DNA of 64,000 nucleotides from Mycobacterium sp. D16Q14 (GCA_002013415.1 MAEX01000003.1:1-64000); one strand, 5' to 3'; positions 1 through 9,373 are shown, counted from the first letter of the stretch. Translations and numbers: made by a program. Notes: generated from the sequence alone by a model not told the origin.

Positions 1-171
1 GTGATGCCGGTGGCGGCGAAATCGGAGCCGATGGCGGCACGTGCCTACGATCCGAAGAATGGTGTGTTTCTTGATGCCAACAATCAGCCGAGCGTCTATG
101 CGCCCGCGTTGGATCGTGGTAGCGAGGCGGAGACGTGGGCGGATCTGATGTTGGGACCGAAGCCGGTATGA
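1..171 (+). CDS. mce4F: Mce-family protein, C-terminal end (Mce4F-like), 5' end outside window
   Basis: The frame is open from the window edge and ends at a TGA at 169-171, giving about 56 residues. The tail, with AYDPKNGVFLD, SVYAPAL and a final ETWADLMLGP, is typical of the extreme C terminus of MceF proteins. These are the substrate-binding subunits of Mce ABC-type lipid importers; Mce4 imports cholesterol in M. tuberculosis. The mce4 assignment comes from context: two Mce-associated membrane proteins and then otsA follow, as around Rv3494c-Rv3490. The MCE domain itself lies outside the window, so the exact paralogue is an inference. Confidence 0.75.
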   Translation: MMPVAAKSEPMAARAYDPKNGVFLDANNQPSVYAPALDRGSEAETWADLMLGPKPV

Positions 172-884
172 TCGAAGAAGACACGACGACCCCGTCATCG
201 CAGCCCGAGACTGTTCGCGCGGGCGGCTCGGCACAGACAACCCGGCGGCGGGCGGCTCGGCCGGCCGGCCCGACCAGTGAGATCGGTGCCGAGACCATCA
301 GTGTGTCCTTGGGCCGCACCGAGGTCCGGTCGAAGACCGAGCCTTCGGTTGCCGACTCCCGCCGGCTAGGAAACACGCGCGCTGTGACGTGGGCGGCGGC
401 CGTACTGGCGGTAGTGCTCATCGGCGCGCTGGGGTTGGCGCTGGCGCTCATGGGGCGTGCGCAACACCAGGACGACCTCCGGGCCGCGCGCGATCAGCGC
501 TTCGTCGACACCGCCGTGCAGACGGTGACGAACATGATGACCTATAGCCAGGACAGCATCGACAAGAACGTCGACCAGTTCGTCAATAGCACCAGCGGAC
601 CGCTGCGGGGCACGTTCAACCCCGACAACACTGCCAATCTCAAAGCGCTGTATCACCAAACCGGGACCAGCTCCGAGGTGGTGATCAAGAAGGCGAGCCT
701 GGAGAGCGTCGACGAGATAAGCAAGAAGGCGTCGATCCTCATCTCCGCGCGTGTGACGCTCACCAACGCCGACTCGGGGGTCAACGAGCCCTCCAAGTCG
801 TACCGCATGCGGATGATCGTCGCCGAGGACCAGCAAGGAAACATGACCGCATATGACTTGCGTTGGCCGGATGGGCAGAGCTGA
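168..884 (+). CDS. mam4A: Mce-associated membrane protein, Rv3493c-like
   Basis: This 238-residue protein has a disordered Thr/Ser/Arg-rich N terminus, one transmembrane helix at about residues 75-98 and an extracytoplasmic region of the Mce-associated fold. The start chosen is the ATG at 168, which overlaps the upstream stop in an ATGA arrangement; the in-frame codon 33 bases earlier would lie deep inside the upstream gene. Mam proteins stabilise Mce transport complexes. Translational coupling to the mce gene supports a role in the same importer. It corresponds by order to Rv3493c of the mce4 operon. Confidence 0.8.
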   Translation: MIEEDTTTPSSQPETVRAGGSAQTTRRRAARPAGPTSEIGAETISVSLGRTEVRSKTEPSVADSRRLGNTRAVTWAAAVLAVVLIGALGLALALMGRAQHQDDLRAARDQRFVDTAVQTVTNMMTYSQDSIDKNVDQFVNSTSGPLRGTFNPDNTANLKALYHQTGTSSEVVIKKASLESVDEISKKASILISARVTLTNADSGVNEPSKSYRMRMIVAEDQQGNMTAYDLRWPDGQS

Positions 885-1366
885 TGCGTTGGCTGACAAG
901 AACTTTCGTCGCGATTGTGGTGCTGGCAGTGATCGGTTTGTCTGCCGTGGCCGGCGGCATGTACTGGCACAGGGTTGACACGGTTGCCAGTCGGGACGCG
1001 GGTGAGACGCTGATCAAACAGGCCGGTAAGCAGGTGGGAAGCATCTTCGGATACGACTACCAGACCGTCGAGCGCAGCCTTGACGAACAGTACGCGGGGT
1101 TGACCCCCGAGTACCGGCGTGAGTTCGAAGACAAGGCGAACAGGGAGATCATCCCGCAGGCCAAGCAGCGCAAGATCGTCAGCCAGACCAGTGTCGTGGG
1201 CACCGGGATCATTGCCGCGCATAGAGATTCGGCGCAAGTGGTGGTGTACATGAATCGCACCATCACCGACCAGTCGCGCACCCCCGTGTACGACTCGTCA
1301 TCGATTCAGGTGGACTACACGCGCTCCGGAGACAAATGGTTGATCTCCTACATCACGCCGCTTTAG
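884..1366 (+). CDS. mam4B: Mce-associated membrane protein, Rv3492c-like
   Basis: This 160-residue protein starts [13 protein letters not shown], with an N-terminal membrane anchor at about residues 5-27 and a soluble domain outside the membrane. Its ATG overlaps the previous stop (TGATG), so the two Mce-associated genes are translationally coupled. The end [16 protein letters not shown] is typical of Mce-associated proteins. By order it matches Rv3492c, the last gene of the mce4 operon. It runs convergently into otsA with a 4-base overlap. Confidence 0.8.
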   Translation: MRWLTRTFVAIVVLAVIGLSAVAGGMYWHRVDTVASRDAGETLIKQAGKQVGSIFGYDYQTVERSLDEQYAGLTPEYRREFEDKANREIIPQAKQRKIVSQTSVVGTGIIAAHRDSAQVVVYMNRTITDQSRTPVYDSSSIQVDYTRSGDKWLISYITPL

Positions 1367-2874
1367 AGGGGCTCGCCGCCCAATACCGCGGGCTGCTCCG
1401 GTGCGATCGAATCACCGGTGGCTGGTGTCGCTAGCGCTTCCAGGAACGCGCGCGCCCACCGATCCACGTCGTGAACGAGCACCTGACGGCGCAGCGCCCG
1501 CATCCGGCGCCGCCCTTCCTCGGGAGCCTGGTTGAGCGCCGACTCGATACCGTCCTTCACGCCATCGATATCGTGCGGATTGACCAGATAAGACTGACGT
1601 AATTCTGCTGCTGCTCCGGTGAATTCGGAGAGCACCAGTGAGCCGCCCAGATCGCTGCGGCATGCGACGTACTCCTTGGCCACCAGATTCATGCCGTCGC
1701 GCAGCGGTGTCACCAACATGACATCGGCGGCGACGAAGAAGGCGATGAGGTCCTCGCGGGGCACCGGGCGGTGTAGGTAATGCACCACCGCGTGTCCGAC
1801 CTCGCCGAACTCGCCGTTGATGTGGCCCACCTGCTGTTCCACGTCGCCACGCATCTTCTTGTAGCTGTCGACGCGTTCGCGACTGGGCGTGGCGAGCTGG
1901 ATGAAGACGGTGTCGCTGCTGCTGGCGCGGCCCTCGGCGAGTAGTTCCTCGTAGGCGCGCAGCCGGATGTCGATGCCCTTGGTGTAGTCGAGCCTATCGA
2001 CGCCCAGCAGGATCTTGCGTGGTCCGCCGAGCTCGGCGCGAATCTCCTTGGCGCGCTGGCGGATCTGTTTGCTGCGGGACACACTGTCGAGCTGTGTCGA
2101 ATCGATGGAGATGGGGAAGGCGCCCACCTTCACGGTGCGGAAGCCCACCCGGATCTCACCGAACCGCGAGCGCACGCCGATCGATGCACGAGATGTGCTG
2201 GCACCCACCAACCTTCGCGCCAGGTACATGAAGTTCTGGGCACCGCCGGCCAGGTGGAATCCGATGAGGTCGGCGCCCAGCAGGCCGTCCACGATCTCGG
2301 TACGCCACGGCATCTGCATGAACAGCTCCACAGGCGGGAACGGAATGTGCAGGAAGAAGCCGATCGTCAGATCCGGCCGCAGCATGCGCAGCATCTTGGG
2401 TACCAACTGCAGCTGGTAGTCCTGGACCCATACCGTCGCGCCCTCGGCGGCGACTGCTGCCGTTGCCTCCGCGAACTTACGATTCACGTCGACATATGCC
2501 TGCCACCACTCACGGTGATATTCCGGCTTGACGATCACATCGTGATACAGCGGCCACAGGGTGGCATTGGAGAAGCCCTCGTAATACTCGGCAACCTCCT
2601 CAGTAGAGAGGCGGACCGAGTACAGCACCATGTCGTCCTCGGAGACCGGGGCGACGTCGACGTCGGGAACTCCGGGCCAGCCCACCCAGGCGCCGCGACG
2701 CTTGCGCAGCAGCGGTTCCATCGCGGTGACGAGCCCGCCAGGGCTGCGTTTCCACGTCGTAGAGCCGTCGGGCAGCTTCACCAGGTCGATCGGGAGGCGG
2801 TTGGCAACGACGACGAAGTCGGACGTGCCCGCGACAGCCTCTACCGGCGATCGATCATCCGATGGAGGCACCAT
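1363..2874 (-). CDS. otsA: Trehalose-6-phosphate synthase (GT20)
   Basis: OtsA transfers glucose from a nucleotide donor to glucose-6-phosphate, the first step of the OtsAB trehalose pathway in the cytoplasm. The 503-residue length matches mycobacterial OtsA (about 500). GT20 motifs appear in order: [67 protein letters not shown] and [13 protein letters not shown]. The ATG at 2874 leaves a short N-terminal extension before the conserved FVVVANRLP, as in Rv3490. A small gene like Rv3489 lies 29 bases upstream on the same strand and may share its transcript. The 3' end overlaps the mce-associated gene tail to tail. Confidence 0.95.
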   Translation of the reverse strand: MVPPSDDRSPVEAVAGTSDFVVVANRLPIDLVKLPDGSTTWKRSPGGLVTAMEPLLRKRRGAWVGWPGVPDVDVAPVSEDDMVLYSVRLSTEEVAEYYEGFSNATLWPLYHDVIVKPEYHREWWQAYVDVNRKFAEATAAVAAEGATVWVQDYQLQLVPKMLRMLRPDLTIGFFLHIPFPPVELFMQMPWRTEIVDGLLGADLIGFHLAGGAQNFMYLARRLVGASTSRASIGVRSRFGEIRVGFRTVKVGAFPISIDSTQLDSVSRSKQIRQRAKEIRAELGGPRKILLGVDRLDYTKGIDIRLRAYEELLAEGRASSSDTVFIQLATPSRERVDSYKKMRGDVEQQVGHINGEFGEVGHAVVHYLHRPVPREDLIAFFVAADVMLVTPLRDGMNLVAKEYVACRSDLGGSLVLSEFTGAAAELRQSYLVNPHDIDGVKDGIESALNQAPEEGRRRMRALRRQVLVHDVDRWARAFLEALATPATGDSIAPEQPAVLGGEPL

Positions 2875-2903
2875 GTTTGTTTCTCAGAGGGAAACGTATC
2901 GAG

Positions 2904-3068
2904 TTACGCGTCGACCTTGGTTGGCCCGATACCCAGCATCGCGAGCAGCATGCGGCACTCGTCGGCATCGTTTGCGTAGGCGGCGACGACGCGCTGCGCC
3001 TGGTGGGCAGTCTCGTCGGCCAGCGGCTCGATGTCGTCGATCGCGGCTGGTTCGGTCTTGGCTGGCAT
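2904..3068 (-). CDS. Small conserved protein upstream of otsA (Rv3489-like), 54 aa
   Basis: Reading the reverse strand from ATG at 3068 gives a 54-residue protein that begins MPAKTEPAAIDDIEPLADE and ends LGIGPTKVDA. The composition is acidic and helical with high GC at third codon positions. A different frame over the same bases gives a longer but low-complexity Ser/Pro/Arg product, which looks like a shadow. Its place just upstream of otsA on the same strand matches the tiny Rv3489 gene beside Rv3490 in M. tuberculosis. No domain or function is recognised. The ribosome binding site is weak. Confidence 0.6.
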   Translation of the reverse strand: MPAKTEPAAIDDIEPLADETAHQAQRVVAAYANDADECRMLLAMLGIGPTKVDA

Positions 3069-3144
3069 TCATCCATTCTAGGCGACGCGGTGCCGAGTGC
3101 TCACATGAGGAATGCCCACATCCCCGGATGGGGTTGCTCCACGC

Positions 3145-3396
3145 ATGACGAGCACCCAGGGAGATCCGGGTCAGTTCGGTCCCAATGCTCCCGGGTGCGC
3201 GCGGAAATCGGCTGCCGACGTCGAGCCGATCGAGCTCTTCCCCGGGGTGACCATTCAACCGCTCTGGGAGGATGACAGTGGCGCGAAAGCCCTGATCACG
3301 ACCATTGCGCCGGGAGTGGTGTGGGCTGGGGAAGATCATCATCGGCCCGGGCCCGAGGAGGTATACGTCGTTTCCGGGGTGAGGGCTGATGTTTGA
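3145..3396 (+). pseudogene. Truncated cupin-domain protein
   Basis: The product has about 83 residues. It contains the first half of a small cupin barrel: DVEPIELFPGVTIQPLW, an APGVVWAGEDHHRPGPEEVYVVSG segment with metal-binding His residues and Glu, then it stops after GVRADV. Related cupins continue for about 30-40 residues through a second cupin motif that is absent here. Reading stops at TGA 3394-3396, ten bases before a lipoprotein start. No continuation of the cupin was found in other frames, so this looks like a 3'-deleted gene rather than a simple frameshift. A short functional cupin cannot be excluded. Confidence 0.55.
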
Positions 3397-3405
3397 CTTG
3401 GTGCC

Positions 3406-4347
3406 GTGCGGAATCCGGGGGTTTTGATCTGGCTGATTTGTCTGGCGATGGTCGGAGCCTGCTCCGCGCCGCCGGAGGTGCAGCCTGAGCCCCTGACGCT
3501 CGATATCGCCCACAACTATGGTGACGTTTTCGCTGATGGCAGGCTTCCCGTGGGGGACGGGAAGATCGTGACAGCTGGCCCGCGTCCCGGGTACGTGTTC
3601 GCGTGCCCGCGGTACGCGCAGAGTTTTGGGCTGGCCATCGGTGCACATGTCCGTGGGCCGTGGTTCTCCGAGGACGGCACGTGGTACTACCCGGCCAGGA
3701 AGGCGCATGTCCAGGGGCATGTACAACACGACGGCGCGTTCGCCGAAACGAAATCCGGGGCTGCCCGGGTGATCAAGACCAACGACTTGCCCCGAAACCA
3801 CACCACCGGGCGGTTCCCGATCGCGACCGATGACACCGCGTACCAGTACGACCGCAACCCGAACGCCATCGCCGCGCAAGAGCTGACGTATGTGCTGGCC
3901 GCTGAGCCCACCTATGGCACGCCGCAGTGCATCGGCCATGAGGTGGGCGTGATGCTGTCGGGTGTGGTGTTGTTCAGTGCCCTTGACGCGGTGGGGCGCG
4001 ATGCGGGGGCGTGGGAGGTGCAGGACGACTGCTCAGGGCATCCGGAGGTGACGGGCAGCTACCACTACCACACACCCAGCCCGTGTCTGGCGAAGGCACA
4101 TGTCGCTGAGGTGGTCGGCTACGCGCTGGATGGTTTTCCCATCACCGGGGCACGCGTGGGAGACGGAAACACCCTCACCACCAACGATCTCGACGAGTGT
4201 CATGGCATCACGAGCACTGTGAGTCTGGACGGCAGGGACGTTGACACCTATCACTACGTGATGACTCAGGACTACCCGTACTCGGTGAGCTGTTTTAGGG
4301 GACGTCCCACCACGGTGCAGGGCAGGGCACAGCCGCCGGGGCGATAA
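3406..4347 (+). CDS. YHYH-domain lipoprotein
   Basis: This 313-residue protein starts at a GTG. It opens with a lipoprotein signal: MRNPG, a hydrophobic stretch, then VGAC-SAP as a plausible lipobox with the lipidated Cys near residue 19. The body contains SGVVLFSALDAVGRDAG, a GSYHYHTPSP segment and VVGYALDGFPITG, the hallmarks of the YHYH family of secreted proteins. It has several paired Cys residues. The biochemical role of this family is not established. The start lies ten bases after the truncated cupin, so it may have taken over that gene's transcript. High third-position GC argues it is expressed. Confidence 0.8.
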   Translation: MRNPGVLIWLICLAMVGACSAPPEVQPEPLTLDIAHNYGDVFADGRLPVGDGKIVTAGPRPGYVFACPRYAQSFGLAIGAHVRGPWFSEDGTWYYPARKAHVQGHVQHDGAFAETKSGAARVIKTNDLPRNHTTGRFPIATDDTAYQYDRNPNAIAAQELTYVLAAEPTYGTPQCIGHEVGVMLSGVVLFSALDAVGRDAGAWEVQDDCSGHPEVTGSYHYHTPSPCLAKAHVAEVVGYALDGFPITGARVGDGNTLTTNDLDECHGITSTVSLDGRDVDTYHYVMTQDYPYSVSCFRGRPTTVQGRAQPPGR

Positions 4348-4372
4348 TGCCTGCAGGCGGCGTCACGCCGCG

Positions 4373-4757
4373 TTACTCCCTGAGTGGCCCCCGTCGGAGT
4401 TCGAGTGGGGCTTGATCGATCGCCGCATTGAGGTTGGCGTTGCCTTCGGTTACTGATGTCTTGAAGGTGGGTGCGGTGATGCCGCTGACCGGCCAGACGG
4501 CGCCCGGATACGACACTGGTGTGTAGATGTCAGACTCGGTGACGAACTTATGGCCGATCTTGGCGGGGATGTTGGCGCTGGCGCCGTCGTTGTTGCCGCC
4601 GACTCCGATGACATAGGACACGAGCGTTGAGGCGATGGTCGCGACTCCATCGCGACCGGTGCCAGAACCGTGCAGGTCGCCGCCACCGCTGCCGCAGTGG
4701 CTATCGAGCGCTTGAGTGTGAGTGACGTTTCCCCAAAACCGAATGCTGCGCAGCCAT
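4373..4757 (-). pseudogene. Remnant of a secreted PE-PPE-like hydrolase, frameshifted and truncated
   Basis: On the reverse strand a good ribosome binding site (GGGAGGGG, complement of about 4762-4770) precedes ATG 4757, which opens MAAQHSVLGKRH and soon hits a stop. A second frame then gives a signal-peptide-like LKRSIATAAAVAATCTVLAPVA. A third frame carries VSYVIGVGGNNDGASANIP and SYPGAVWPVSG before a stop at 4373. Together these resemble the beginning of a PE-PPE family alpha/beta hydrolase. At least two frameshifts (near 4715-4735 and 4640-4665) are needed, and the GxSxG nucleophile region expected after NLNAAIDQAP is missing. The locus is therefore probably dead. Confidence 0.55.
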
Positions 4758-4986
4758 CAGGACCCCTCCCGTGCATTCGGCGCCGATGCCGAATGCGGTG
4801 GCCTGAGAGTAATTTGAGCAAAGCAATTTCGCAGTGCTCAGACCCGTCAAATCAGGTGATCGCGGCATAGTTGCCACTACGTGGGTAGTGCCTGTTCAAC
4901 CGCTATTTTTTGGTGCAGATTTATACCCAAATTAACTGGCCGATCCTGGAGTGTGCGCGAGGGATTACCGCAAATTCTGCGAGGGC

Positions 4987-5497
4987 TTATCCGAGTATCG
5001 CCGCGTACCTATCATTGAGGCTTTGCCAGTCATGTGTCATGGCATCAAGGCCGACGACCCGGCCTCGCGGCGTCCCGTCGATGGCGAGAGTGAGAGTGTC
5101 CAGGCAGATGTGCCAACCGCCGGCATTGCTGGAGGCGTTACCGCGATCGGACATCGAATGCTCGAGGGTCAGCCGGCACCCATCCTCCGTGGGTTCGATT
5201 CGCCAGCGCAGGGTGTCATCGGGACCCCAGCGATGGATGAGCTCGCGAGGCGGGTCGACGGTGAGCACCTCGCCGTCGAGCACCGGATCGGCGGCGGTCT
5301 CCTGAACCCGGGCGGCTCCCACCGAATCCAAGGGGCGATCGGGTATGGCGGGCGACCACTGACGCAACCTGTCGGGGTCGATAAGCCACTGCCAGACCGC
5401 CTCCGGCGGATGGCGTAGGTCCGCGGGACATGGTGAGGACCCATCTGCCTTCGTGGTCATCGCACGGTGTGAGGGTGGCGGCCAGGGGATTAGTCAC
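4987..5497 (-). pseudogene. SRPBCC (AHSA1-like) protein with a one-base frameshift
   Basis: The gene appears to begin at GTG 5497, overlapping the last codons of the ArsR gene. It reads VTNPLAATLTPCDDHEGRW-VLTMSR, then jumps frame into DLRHPPEAVWQWLIDPDRL, which runs on to a stop at 4987. The two halves join naturally if one G is removed from the CGCGG run within 5419-5428. AHSA1/SRPBCC proteins carry a hydrophobic ligand-binding cavity and very often sit behind an ArsR repressor, as here. If the frameshift is real, only an internal start at ATG 5460 could make a 157-residue protein lacking its normal first strand. A sequencing error is the main alternative. Confidence 0.7.
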
Positions 5498-5828
5498 GGT
5501 TGTCCTCTTCCTTGTCGTCATGGGTGCCGCAGTCGTTGTCGATGAGAAATGTCAGGTGATCGAACGCGTTGGCCCACGTGCGGTGATAGGGCGTCACCCA
5601 GGCCAGCACGGCAGGGAGGGGATCGTCCGCCAGGTGGTACACGCGGCGTTTCCCGGCGACCTCCACCCGAACTGTGCCCGCGTCGCGCAGGACACTCAGG
5701 TGCTTGGACACCAGCGACTGCGAAAGATCGAGCCGTTCTATCAGGGTCGTGACATCGGCCGCCCCCTCGCGCAAGGTGTCGATGATCCGGCGTCGGGTCG
5801 GATCGGCGATCACCATGAAGGCATCCAT
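5490..5828 (-). CDS. ArsR-family transcriptional regulator
   Basis: This 112-residue winged-helix protein opens MDAFMVIADPTRRRIIDTLREG and has the recognition region LSQSLVSKHLSVLRDAGTVRVEVAGKRRVYHL. The ADPTRRRI and QSLVSKHL motifs are classic for the ArsR subgroup paired with SRPBCC proteins. No Cys cluster typical of metal sensors is seen in the DNA-binding helix, so metal sensing is doubtful. Its last codons overlap the GTG of the SRPBCC gene, a translationally coupled pair. Upstream promoter elements place transcription start at or next to the ATG. Confidence 0.9.
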   Translation of the reverse strand: MDAFMVIADPTRRRIIDTLREGAADVTTLIERLDLSQSLVSKHLSVLRDAGTVRVEVAGKRRVYHLADDPLPAVLAWVTPYHRTWANAFDHLTFLIDNDCGTHDDKEEDNRD

Positions 5829-5834
5829 GACGCC

Positions 5835-5863
5835 ATATCACCATCGAATCATATGAATATCAA
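5835..5863 (-). promoter_or_regulatory. Candidate leaderless promoter of the arsR gene
   Basis: On the reverse strand TTGATA (5863-5858) is followed after 17 bases by TGATAT (5840-5835), then six bases to the ATG of arsR at 5828. This is a reasonable sigma-70-type promoter for a leaderless mRNA. The surrounding 30 bases are strikingly AT-rich for this genome and contain repeated ATAT/GAATAT steps, which could be the repressor's own operator. It was read by eye. Confidence 0.4.
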
Positions 5864-6008
5864 GGAATATATATGGCCGGTCATGTGGCGACTCGGCCTT
5901 GCGTAGCGCTGATCAGTACTGTGGTCAAGAGGTACCGGTGAGTGCTGCTCGCCGAGGTCGTGGTGGGCGCGCGGTCGTTGGCTCAATGCCCTAGGTGAGG
6001 ATCTTTTC

Positions 6009-7220
6009 TTGACGAAGCCGCTGCGGATGCGGATTGCCGTAATCGGTGTATTCGCATCGTTCGGGCTCGTGGTGGCCACCTGGGCCGTGCACCTGCCGAC
6101 CATGAAGCAGGCCACGGGGATGTCCTCGACGGTGCTGGGCTTCGTGGTGTTGGGGCTCGGGGTCGGCGCACTGCTGGGCATGCAGCTCAGTGGTGTGCTC
6201 GTCGACCGATTCGGAAGCGGTCCGATCGCGGTCGCGGGCGGTGCGGCGATGGCCCTCGGCGTCAACATTCCGCTGGCAGCCCACGCCGTGTGGGTCGCCG
6301 GTCTCGGTGCGGTCCTCTGCGGCGTCGCCGTGGGTGTCACCGATGTCGCGATGAACGCCGCGGCGGTCGACGTCGAGCGTTTCCACGGCCGCCCGATCAT
6401 GGCCTCATTTCACGGGGTGTTCTCCGTGGGCAACGTGGTGGGTGCGGGAATCGGGTCGGCCGCGTTCGCCCTGCACATCAAGGTCTGGGAGACGGTGCTC
6501 GGTGTCACCGTGCTGTGCCTGGCGCTGCTGGCGTGCTCAGCCACTGTGCTGCTCCGCGACACGCTGCGGGCGGGCGAAGTAGAAGCGCCGGACACGGTGC
6601 CGTACACCCTGCCGCCACCCATGACGTGTCGCCGGGGCCAGGTGCTGACGCTCGGCTTGCTGGCGTTCTTGCTCATGCTGTCGGAGGGGTCGGCCACGGA
6701 CTGGAGCAGTCTGCACGCGCAGGAGCATTTGGGCGCCTCCCATTCCCAAGGCGCGTTCGCCTTTGGGGTATTCATGCTCGCGATGACGCTGGGCCGGTTT
6801 ACCGTCGACAAGCTCGTGGAGCGGGTGGGGAGGGTTCCGGTGCTGCGGTGGGGTTGCGCCCTGGCGGCTGTCGGGATGCTGATCGTCATCGCCTCTCCGG
6901 TGCTGCCGTTGACGTTGGTGGGTTGGGCGGCGGTGGGCCTCGGGCTCGCCGGTGGCGTCCCGCAGGTGTTCACCGTCGCGGGCAATATCGACGAACAACA
7001 CGAGGGCCGCGTGCTGTCGCGGGTTGTCGGCACCGGTTACGTCGCGGTACTGGGCGGACCCGCACTCATCGGCTGGGTGGCCGATGCCCTCTCGCTCAAT
7101 ACCGCTTTGGTACTGCCGATCTTCGCGGTGCTTGTCTGTGGCTGTGCGGCGGGCGCGTTGACGATGACCGCACCTGCCACCAAGGCGGTGCCCAAGCCCG
7201 GGCGTACCGTCAAACCATGA
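6009..7220 (+). CDS. MFS transporter
   Basis: This 403-residue polytopic membrane protein starts at a TTG. It shows about twelve hydrophobic helices and the MFS signature GVLVDRFGSGPI in the first cytoplasmic loop. The opening helix contains WAVHLPTMKQATGMS, and there are GVTDVAMNAAAVDVER and FHGVFSVGNVVGAG motifs. These resemble the YbjJ/Bsc6-like branch of MFS, whose substrates are mostly unknown. Its stop overlaps the ATG of the following DinB-like gene, so the two are co-expressed. The substrate cannot be read from sequence. Confidence 0.85.
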   Translation: MTKPLRMRIAVIGVFASFGLVVATWAVHLPTMKQATGMSSTVLGFVVLGLGVGALLGMQLSGVLVDRFGSGPIAVAGGAAMALGVNIPLAAHAVWVAGLGAVLCGVAVGVTDVAMNAAAVDVERFHGRPIMASFHGVFSVGNVVGAGIGSAAFALHIKVWETVLGVTVLCLALLACSATVLLRDTLRAGEVEAPDTVPYTLPPPMTCRRGQVLTLGLLAFLLMLSEGSATDWSSLHAQEHLGASHSQGAFAFGVFMLAMTLGRFTVDKLVERVGRVPVLRWGCALAAVGMLIVIASPVLPLTLVGWAAVGLGLAGGVPQVFTVAGNIDEQHEGRVLSRVVGTGYVAVLGGPALIGWVADALSLNTALVLPIFAVLVCGCAAGALTMTAPATKAVPKPGRTVKP

Positions 7221-7747
7221 CGGACTTTCTGGTGGCTGCGTCGGCGCGGGAACTGTTGCGTGACAGCTTTACTCGGATCATCGAACACGTCGGCGAGGTG
7301 ACCGACGGTCTTCCCGATTCCGCATTGGCGTATCGCCCCAAGCCGGATGCGAACAGCATCGCCTGGCTGATTTGGCATTCGGCCCGATGCCAGGATGTGC
7401 AGATCTGTGCCATCACGGGGGACGAGCCGCTGTGGACGGCCCGGGGCTGGGAGCCGCGATTCGGCCTCGACCTGCCCGCCGATTCCAACGGTTACGGGCA
7501 CACACCGGCGGACGTGGCCAAGGTCGTCGCGACGGTCGATCTACTCAGCGGCTATTACGAGGAGGTGCACGAGATGACGCTGCGCTATGTCGAGAGTCTT
7601 ACCGATTCCGAACTCGCACGCGTCGTCGACAGACACTGGGACCCGCCGGTCACGGCGAGTGCCCGGTTGGTCAGCATCGTCGATGACTGCGCCCAGCATC
7701 TGGGCCAAGCTGCCTACCTGCGCGGGATCATCCCAACCAACCGGTAG
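7217..7747 (+). CDS. DinB-like / DUF664 protein
   Basis: This 176-residue protein begins MTDFLVAASARELLRDSF, its ATG overlapping the stop of the MFS gene. It has the four-helix bundle pattern of the DinB/DUF664 superfamily. Candidate metal-binding His residues sit at IWHSARCQDVQI in the middle and DDCAQHLGQAAYLRG near the C terminus. Members include mycothiol- or bacillithiol-dependent transferases, but many are uncharacterised. Coupling to a transporter hints at a role in thiol conjugation or detoxification; that is inference only. Confidence 0.8.
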   Translation: MTDFLVAASARELLRDSFTRIIEHVGEVTDGLPDSALAYRPKPDANSIAWLIWHSARCQDVQICAITGDEPLWTARGWEPRFGLDLPADSNGYGHTPADVAKVVATVDLLSGYYEEVHEMTLRYVESLTDSELARVVDRHWDPPVTASARLVSIVDDCAQHLGQAAYLRGIIPTNR

Positions 7748-7785
7748 GGATGCGACGTGGGTCACCTCGTGCCTAGACTCCTCTA

Positions 7786-9315
7786 ATGACAACGACGTCT
7801 GAAAATCTCGCCACTGCCGCCCATCACGCCGCTCGCGACGTGCGCAATCCCGCGAATGGGCAGGTTGTTGGGCAGGTGAACTGGACCGATCCCTCGGATA
7901 TCCCCGTAATCACCGCGCAACTGGCGAGGGCGCAGCCGTCATGGGAACGTCTCGGCCCCGAGGGGCGTGGCAAGGTACTGGCGCGTTTCGCGCAGTGGCT
8001 GACCGATAACACACCCCGTATCGAGGCCCAACTGATCGCCGAGACCGGCAAGTCCAAGATCGACGCGGGCATCGAAATTCCGTCGATTCTGGCGATCATC
8101 GCGTACTACGCACCGCGTGCGGCGGAGTTTTTGGCACCCGAGTCGCGGCCGGCGTCGTCGATGGCCATGAATACTAAGAAGATCACGCTGCATCAGCGGC
8201 CCCGTAAGGTCGTAGGTGTCATTTCGCCCTGGAATTACCCTGTGGCACTTGGATATTGGGATGTAATTCCGGCACTGTTGGCGGGCTGTTCTGTGCTGCT
8301 CAAGCCCTCGGAGCGGACGCCCCTCTCCGATGAACTCATCGCACGTGGCTGGGAGGAAATCGGGGCGCCGCCGGTGTTCGAGATCGTCCAGGGCGCGCGT
8401 GAGGTAGGCGAGGCGCTGATCGACAACGTCGACTTCATCCAGTTCACCGGATCGACGGCCACCGGCAAGAAGATCATGGAGCGTGCCGCACGCCGGCTCA
8501 CCCCCGTCAGCCTGGAACTCGGCGGCAAAGATCCGATGCTGGTGCTGTCGGACGCCGACGTCAAACGCGCCGCGCACGCGGCGGTGTGGGGCGCCATGTT
8601 CAACGCCGGGCAGACCTGCGTATCCGTTGAGCGGGTATATGTGCACGACTCGATCTACGAGCAGTTCGTCGATCTGGTGATCGACGAGGTGCGGACCTTG
8701 GAGATCGGCGCCGGGATGGACCATAGCGTCGGCGCCATGATCGATGAAAACCAGCTCGAAATCGTGGACCAGCATGTGCGCCAAGCGGTCTCGGCGGGTG
8801 CTCGGGCGCTCACCGGCGGGGCACGGGTCCCGGGGGGCGGCACCTTCTACGCTCCGACCGTGCTGGTCGACGTGGACCATTCGATGGACTGCATGCGGGA
8901 GGAGACCTTTGGCCCGACGCTACCGATCATGCGGTTCTCCGAGGAATCCAAGGCGATCGCCTTGGCGAATGACAGTGTGTACGGACTCTCCGCCAGCGTG
9001 TGGTCCAAGGATCGAAAGCGTGCCGAACGTATTGCGCTGCAACTTGATTGCGGCACGGTCAACATCAACGACGTGATCATGAACCTGTCCTGTCTCACCG
9101 CGCCGCATGGAGGATGGAAGGGTTCCGGGATGGGCTCGCGCTTTGGGGGCGCCAGCGGTCTGCTCAAGTACTGCCGCACCGAGGCCATCGTCGACACCCG
9201 GGTGACACTGCCCAGTGAGCCGCTCTGGTACAGCGGACCGAGCTGGTTGGCTCCTGTCGCGCTCAAGAGCCTCACCAAGCTCTCGAACAAGGCCTTGCGC
9301 CCCTTCCGTCGCTGA
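7786..9315 (+). CDS. gabD2: NAD(P)-dependent aldehyde dehydrogenase, succinate-semialdehyde type
   Basis: This 509-residue protein belongs to the aldehyde dehydrogenase superfamily. Visible motifs are the cofactor-binding GVISPWNYP and FTGSTATGKKI, the general base in LELGGKDP (Glu about 244) and the nucleophile in FNAGQTCVS (Cys about 278). Overall it resembles GabD2 of mycobacteria (Rv1731), annotated as succinic semialdehyde dehydrogenase, although the true substrate of this branch is debated. The start at ATG 7786 gives a normal N terminus. The C-terminal stretch SYSG-like SLTKLSNKALRPF is basic. It appears monocistronic or co-transcribed with the following PPK2 gene 58 bases downstream. 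Confidence 0.85.
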   Translation: MTTTSENLATAAHHAARDVRNPANGQVVGQVNWTDPSDIPVITAQLARAQPSWERLGPEGRGKVLARFAQWLTDNTPRIEAQLIAETGKSKIDAGIEIPSILAIIAYYAPRAAEFLAPESRPASSMAMNTKKITLHQRPRKVVGVISPWNYPVALGYWDVIPALLAGCSVLLKPSERTPLSDELIARGWEEIGAPPVFEIVQGAREVGEALIDNVDFIQFTGSTATGKKIMERAARRLTPVSLELGGKDPMLVLSDADVKRAAHAAVWGAMFNAGQTCVSVERVYVHDSIYEQFVDLVIDEVRTLEIGAGMDHSVGAMIDENQLEIVDQHVRQAVSAGARALTGGARVPGGGTFYAPTVLVDVDHSMDCMREETFGPTLPIMRFSEESKAIALANDSVYGLSASVWSKDRKRAERIALQLDCGTVNINDVIMNLSCLTAPHGGWKGSGMGSRFGGASGLLKYCRTEAIVDTRVTLPSEPLWYSGPSWLAPVALKSLTKLSNKALRPFRR

Positions 9316-9373
9316 CACCAGCCGTTCATTCGCTGTCCATCGTGGCGACGATTACCGGGGATATTTTCCGCTG

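Noticed and set aside
2254..2979. Forward frame antisense to otsA
   Set aside because: No family resemblance, and otsA motifs cover the same bases.
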